Origin: Acinetobacter modestus | GTDB taxonomy: Bacteria > Pseudomonadota > Gammaproteobacteria > Pseudomonadales > Moraxellaceae | DNA length: 64,000 nt | Reading direction: 5' to 3' | Assembly: GCF_014636095.1 (NCBI RefSeq) | Contig: NZ_BMDV01000002.1 | Location: 631,734 to 695,733, forward strand | In this document: positions 60,714-64,000 of the stretch, in pieces | How the letters are laid out: each line of letters begins with the position of its first letter | How positions within the stretch are numbered: position 1 is the stretch's first letter | The notes under the pieces: generated by a model | What the model saw: only the letters and a program-made list of their open reading frames with translations | What the model was told of the DNA's origin: nothing | Databases searched by the model: none | Translations under genes and position numbers: made by a program

Positions 60714-62174
60714 ATGATACAGGTTGATTTTTCTAAATTATCTCCACAAGTAGTTTGGAGGCATTTTGAGACCTTATGTACAATTCCTCGACCATCTAAA
60801 CATGAACAACAGTTAAGACGGCATTTAAAAGATTGGGCAGAACAGCACAATTTAGAAACCTATGTTGATGACATTGGTAACCTAATTATTCGAAAAGCGG
60901 CAACTAAGGGTAAAGAACAAGCTGCTGGTGTGATTTTGCAAGGGCACTTAGATATGGTGACTCAGGCAAATCGTGGTACGCAACATGACTTTTTTAAAGA
61001 TCCAATTCGACCTGTATTAAAAGATGGCTGGCTGATCGCTGAAAATACCACATTAGGTGCGGATAATGGCATTGGGGTTGCACTGGCGCTTGCCGTATTA
61101 GAATCCAGTGATATCTCGCACGGGCCGATTGAAGTTCTTCTAACCATTGATGAAGAAGCAGGAATGAGTGGCGCTCGTTTACTTGAGTCAGGCGTGTTAA
61201 CTGGACAGTGGTTATTTAATATTGATACCGAAGAATGGGGCGAGCTGTATCTTGGCTGCGCAGGCAGTATTGACCTAGAAGTAGGACAGCATCTTGAATA
61301 TGAAACAGCACCAAGTGATTTAATCTTTGTAGATTTACTGGTATCAGGCTTGAAAGGTGGTCACTCTGGGGTTGATATTCATTTAGGTCGTGGTAATGCC
61401 AATGTGATTTTAGCCAATTTCCTCAATGATTATTTGGCACAATCCAATGGTCGACTGGTTGAGTTTGTGGGTGGAACAGCACGCAATGCCATCCCGCGTG
61501 AAGCCGTTGCAACCATTGCAATTCAAGTAGAGCAATTACCCGAGTTGGAAAATGCCGTTGCTGTGGCACAAATTGAATGGCAACAAAAGTTACAGGGCAT
61601 TGATGACCAGTTGCAAATCACCGTGCAGCAAAATGCCAATCAGATACATGAAGTCATTACATTACAGCAGCAGCAAGCTTGGTTAAAAGCATTGGCAACT
61701 TGTCCATATGGCATTGCTCAATGGAGTAGTGCTTTAGCTGATGTGGTTGAAACTTCGAATAATCTTGGTGTGGTCAAACTGACTAAAGACGAAGCTAAAA
61801 CTTTGATTATGGTTCGTTCGATGGTCAATCAAGAGGCAGTAATATTTGCGCAAAACATTCAACAACACTTTGCTAGTTTCCAGATTCAATCCGAATTAAC
61901 GCTGTTAGTGTCGGGCTGGACACCAAATCCCGATTCGGCTGCATTGAAATGTTTACAACAAGCGTATCAATCTGCATTTAAGATTGAGCCAAACTTGAAA
62001 GTGATTCATGCTGGTTTGGAGTGTGGCATTATCGCTGAACATTATCCGAATTTACAGATGGTGTCTTTTGGCCCAGATATTCAGGGTGCACATGCGCCGG
62101 GTGAGAGGGTTAAGGTAGATACGGTCGAGAAATGTTGGAAATTATTGGTAACGGCTTTGGAAAGTGTGCGTTAA
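60714..62174 (+). CDS. pepD: Aminoacyl-histidine dipeptidase PepD
   Basis: A 486-residue M20-family zinc dipeptidase cleaving Xaa-His dipeptides such as carnosine-like substrates. Metal-site motifs: LQGHLDMV (first His), LGADNGIGVALAL (bridging Asp), TIDEEAGMSGA (catalytic Glu), FNIDTEEWGELYLGCAG and HAGLECGI. The dimerisation (lid) domain is at about 195-390. Length equals E. coli PepD (485). Cytoplasmic. Convergent with kptA, sharing a hairpin terminator. Confidence 0.95.
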   Translation: MIQVDFSKLSPQVVWRHFETLCTIPRPSKHEQQLRRHLKDWAEQHNLETYVDDIGNLIIRKAATKGKEQAAGVILQGHLDMVTQANRGTQHDFFKDPIRPVLKDGWLIAENTTLGADNGIGVALALAVLESSDISHGPIEVLLTIDEEAGMSGARLLESGVLTGQWLFNIDTEEWGELYLGCAGSIDLEVGQHLEYETAPSDLIFVDLLVSGLKGGHSGVDIHLGRGNANVILANFLNDYLAQSNGRLVEFVGGTARNAIPREAVATIAIQVEQLPELENAVAVAQIEWQQKLQGIDDQLQITVQQNANQIHEVITLQQQQAWLKALATCPYGIAQWSSALADVVETSNNLGVVKLTKDEAKTLIMVRSMVNQEAVIFAQNIQQHFASFQIQSELTLLVSGWTPNPDSAALKCLQQAYQSAFKIEPNLKVIHAGLECGIIAEHYPNLQMVSFGPDIQGAHAPGERVKVDTVEKCWKLLVTALESVR

Positions 62175-62190
62175 CTCAATCTTGGAATTA

Positions 62191-62222
62191 GATCAGACCA
62201 ATGATTATGTCTTGGTCTGATC
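62191..62222. terminator. Convergent hairpin between pepD and kptA
   Basis: GATCAGACCAA and TTGGTCTGATC form an 11-bp stem with a 10-base loop; the kptA stop codon lies in the loop. T-rich sequence follows on the + side. Confidence 0.75.
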
Positions 62223-62762
62223 ATTTATTGATAAATATTGTGTTGGTACATGCTTTGTTAGCCAAACACCATTTTCTGCTTGATAAAATGCAAAGCCATC
62301 TTCATACATTTGTACCGTATTGATTAAGAAGAGCACTGGCTTACCGTAGCGTTGACCTACATTCAAAGCCGTTTCTTTATTTTCACTTAAATGTACATAA
62401 TGACGTTGTCCCGCAATTAAGCCTTGTGCCTGAATTGATTCCATAAATCGACTGGCTGTACCATGATATAAATGTTGCGGTGGTTCAATTGCAATCATCT
62501 CTCTTTGTACTGTAGGGGTTGAATGACCTTGTACTGCACGAATATTTAAACCATCGTCTGAAATTTGAAAACGCTTCTTGTCACATTGTGCCACAATTGT
62601 TTGGATTAATTCATCATCCAAAAATGTATTGTGTTGCTCTGCTGCTTCAATCAGCTCAGCAATCTTTGCCCAACCTTCTTGATCGAGTTGAAGCCCGATT
62701 TGCTCAGGTTTATGTCTTAGGATTAAACTTAAGAATTTACTTGTTTGAGTATGTGATTTCAT
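62205..62762 (-). CDS. kptA: RNA 2'-phosphotransferase KptA/Tpt1
   Basis: A 185-residue enzyme transferring a 2'-phosphate from RNA to NAD, releasing nicotinamide and ADP-ribose 1'',2''-cyclic phosphate. The N-terminal half is the RNA-binding winged-helix region (LSLILRHKPEQIGLQLDQEGWA); the C-terminal ART-like half has YHGTASRFMESIQAQGL and HYVHLSENKETALNVGQRYG. In yeast Tpt1 it finishes tRNA splicing; bacteria lack such introns, so the native substrates are unclear. It begins 12 bases after rtcA in the same direction, forming an RNA-repair pair. Confidence 0.92.
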   Translation of the reverse strand: MKSHTQTSKFLSLILRHKPEQIGLQLDQEGWAKIAELIEAAEQHNTFLDDELIQTIVAQCDKKRFQISDDGLNIRAVQGHSTPTVQREMIAIEPPQHLYHGTASRFMESIQAQGLIAGQRHYVHLSENKETALNVGQRYGKPVLFLINTVQMYEDGFAFYQAENGVWLTKHVPTQYLSINDQTKT

Positions 62763-62774
62763 TTCTAATCTTCA

Positions 62775-63824
62775 TTATTTAACGTGTACATTGACTTGAA
62801 ATTGAGTTTTTTCAAGTTCGATAAACTCAATATTACAATCAATAAATTTTTCAATCATTGCTGCTTGGGTGTGAGTATGTTCACTGATGCATTGAGCCGT
62901 AAAACGACCGCCTTGACCCAATGCCAAAGGTAACAAGAGCTGATCTGCTAAATACTCATCAACGGCTGCTTTTGAGTTTAGATAATATTTGATGTCCTCA
63001 GCTAAACTGTTTGCAATTTGTTCTGCACTTTTACGCATTTCACCTAAGGCTGTAAACAGTTGGGTGTGATGCTGATGTTCAACTTTGACATAAACGGTAT
63101 TGCCTTGGCTGATTCCCTTTAAATGAAAGTGCTGCTGAGAATTGAGGGCTAATCTTTTATTTAAAGTCGCTAATTCTCGTTCTGCGATTTGCGCTTCTTC
63201 TGAAAGATTCAATACCGCTGCAAAAGCCTCAGTACTTTGTAAAGCGCCACGATCTAATAGATTTAACTTGTTTCGATGTAGCCATGGCTGAATCTTGATT
63301 TGAATTTCACCTGCACCAATCGGGAAGAAGCCTGCTTTATTTAACTTAAATTCGGTTTCTATTCCGATCTTTGTGAGTGTAGGCAAAAAGCAATGCTCGA
63401 TAAAATCTGCTGTTGGGGCAAGCGGGTTGTGAGTACCACCTGAAATGGTGAGTTCACTGGCATCATTTTGCAATAACAAAGCAGGCAATAGGGTTTGCAA
63501 AACCAGTGTTGTGCTTCCTGCTGAACCAATCTGGAATTGGTATTTTCCACTTTGCACATGTTGTGGTGCAAAGTACAAGCGCTGGCTATGAAGTTCAGCA
63601 CCTTCCACATAGGCTTGGCTGATGTGTTGAGATGCCTGTACACAGACCAAATGCTGACGCATTAAGCCTGGTTTTTTACGCCCAGCACGAATGTTGATTA
63701 ATTCAAATGCCTGACCTGTAATCATCGAAAGGGCAAGAGCTGTTCTTAAAATTTGCCCACCACCTTCACCTTGTGAACCATCAATTTGGATGGTTGCTGG
63801 CATATTTGCCAAAGCTTTATTCAC
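62775..63824 (-). CDS. rtcA: RNA 3'-terminal phosphate cyclase
   Basis: A 349-residue enzyme that converts RNA 3'-phosphate ends to 2',3'-cyclic phosphates with ATP, through a covalent His-AMP. IDGSQGEGGGQILRTALALS is the N-terminal family signature, GGTHNPLAPTADFIEHCFLP and GRKKPGLMRQHLVCVQA are also conserved. The adenylated His lies near the C-terminus (EHTHTQAAMIEKF). It is normally in an operon with the RNA ligase rtcB, which could be just past the window edge. kptA follows 12 bases later. Confidence 0.95.
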   Translation of the reverse strand: MNKALANMPATIQIDGSQGEGGGQILRTALALSMITGQAFELINIRAGRKKPGLMRQHLVCVQASQHISQAYVEGAELHSQRLYFAPQHVQSGKYQFQIGSAGSTTLVLQTLLPALLLQNDASELTISGGTHNPLAPTADFIEHCFLPTLTKIGIETEFKLNKAGFFPIGAGEIQIKIQPWLHRNKLNLLDRGALQSTEAFAAVLNLSEEAQIAERELATLNKRLALNSQQHFHLKGISQGNTVYVKVEHQHHTQLFTALGEMRKSAEQIANSLAEDIKYYLNSKAAVDEYLADQLLLPLALGQGGRFTAQCISEHTHTQAAMIEKFIDCNIEFIELEKTQFQVNVHVK

Positions 63825-63840
63825 TTTTATTTTCCTTATT

Positions 63841-64000
63841 TTCTAATTTAATGAACATACTGTCAGTACATGGTAATGCGAAGTAACGCGTGACTTTGCT
63901 TTTGGCAAAGGTTTGCTAGGTACATGGTGCGGAGCCTAATCAGTAAAGATTGATGCACGGCTCACATGCTGCCATAGCCGCCTGAATTATTTTCAATCCC
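63841..64000 (-). other. Structured non-coding region upstream of rtcA, with possible upstream gene end
   Basis: Between rtcA and the window edge lie several inverted repeats: GAGCC/GGCTC with inner ATCA/TGAT (63932-63963), CTTTGC/GCAAAG (63894-63910), and TACTG-T-CAGTA (63858-63868). GTACATGGT occurs twice (63866-63874 and 63920-63928). In the rtcA direction two frames from the edge end in stop codons at about 63962 and 63940; one may be the end of an upstream gene, but neither is identifiable. A Y-RNA-like or tRNA-like RNA near rtc genes is a tempting comparison. Confidence 0.5.

Noticed and set aside
63841..64000. A canonical tRNA gene near the window end
   Set aside because: There are hairpins but no seven-base acceptor stem, T-loop GTTCGA-type sequence or CCA end in the right arrangement.
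1..64000. CRISPR array, insertion sequence, integron or prophage
   Set aside because: No regularly spaced repeats, transposase, integrase or phage structural genes are present.

Overview
The window is AT-rich gammaproteobacterial chromosome, almost certainly from an Acinetobacter. The strongest indications are the TyrA-AroA fusion, the gene content (coq7 with a neighbouring LplT-like permease, stand-alone GspE, LpoP-like lipoprotein behind mrcB, nadK-yeaC), and protein sequences that read as Acinetobacter homologues. It is a gene-dense housekeeping region. I found no insertion sequence, prophage, integron, CRISPR array, rRNA or tRNA. Most genes end at clear intrinsic terminators, many of them shared by convergent pairs.

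Layout. 0-5 kb: two tandem cold-shock genes (the first cut by the window edge), several small proteins, a DUF4124 protein, a DUF333/I78 lipoprotein, fxsA, a zinc-ribbon membrane protein, then metK. 5-13 kb: transketolase, an unknown protein, OsmC, YceI, a YjhX-GNAT pair that looks like a toxin-antitoxin module, a guanine-deaminase-like enzyme, an LRAT-fold protein and a phosphodiester glycosidase-like protein. 13-24 kb: trmA, coq7, an LplT-like permease, and the outer-membrane assembly pair tamA-tamB. 24-31 kb: small exported proteins, acnB behind an attenuator-like leader hairpin, two orphan AT-rich genes, a DASS carboxylate transporter. 31-42 kb: a voltage-gated K+ channel, LysE and YjdF membrane proteins, an MFS exporter, a second Coq7-type di-iron protein, MetR with a perfect MetR box, a GAF-GGDEF protein, a heme-oxygenase-like di-iron enzyme divergent from a TetR regulator, ferredoxin-NADP reductase, trmO and an MgtC/DUF4010 protein. 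42-53 kb: gspE, a YgiW-QseB-QseC-like set, a short hemP gene with a Fur box, a Nudix/ThiE fusion, an LpoP-like lipoprotein with mrcB, and nadK-yeaC. 53-64 kb: trpD2/ybiB-like gene, acyl-CoA dehydrogenase, a Fur-boxed esterase, pheA, tyrA-aroA, pepD, and the RNA-repair genes kptA and rtcA, preceded by a structured non-coding region at the window end.

Genes that work together: tamA-tamB (outer-membrane assembly); pheA with tyrA-aroA (aromatic amino acids); mrcB with its lipoprotein (peptidoglycan synthesis); BOF protein plus two-component system (envelope stress or signal sensing); rtcA-kptA (RNA end processing); hemP and the esterase (iron acquisition, both with Fur-box-like sites). The most novel-looking items are the acnB leader hairpin, the YjhX-GNAT pair with an upstream 38-bp dyad, the second Coq7-type protein, the heme-oxygenase-like enzyme/TetR pair, and the structured region upstream of rtcA.
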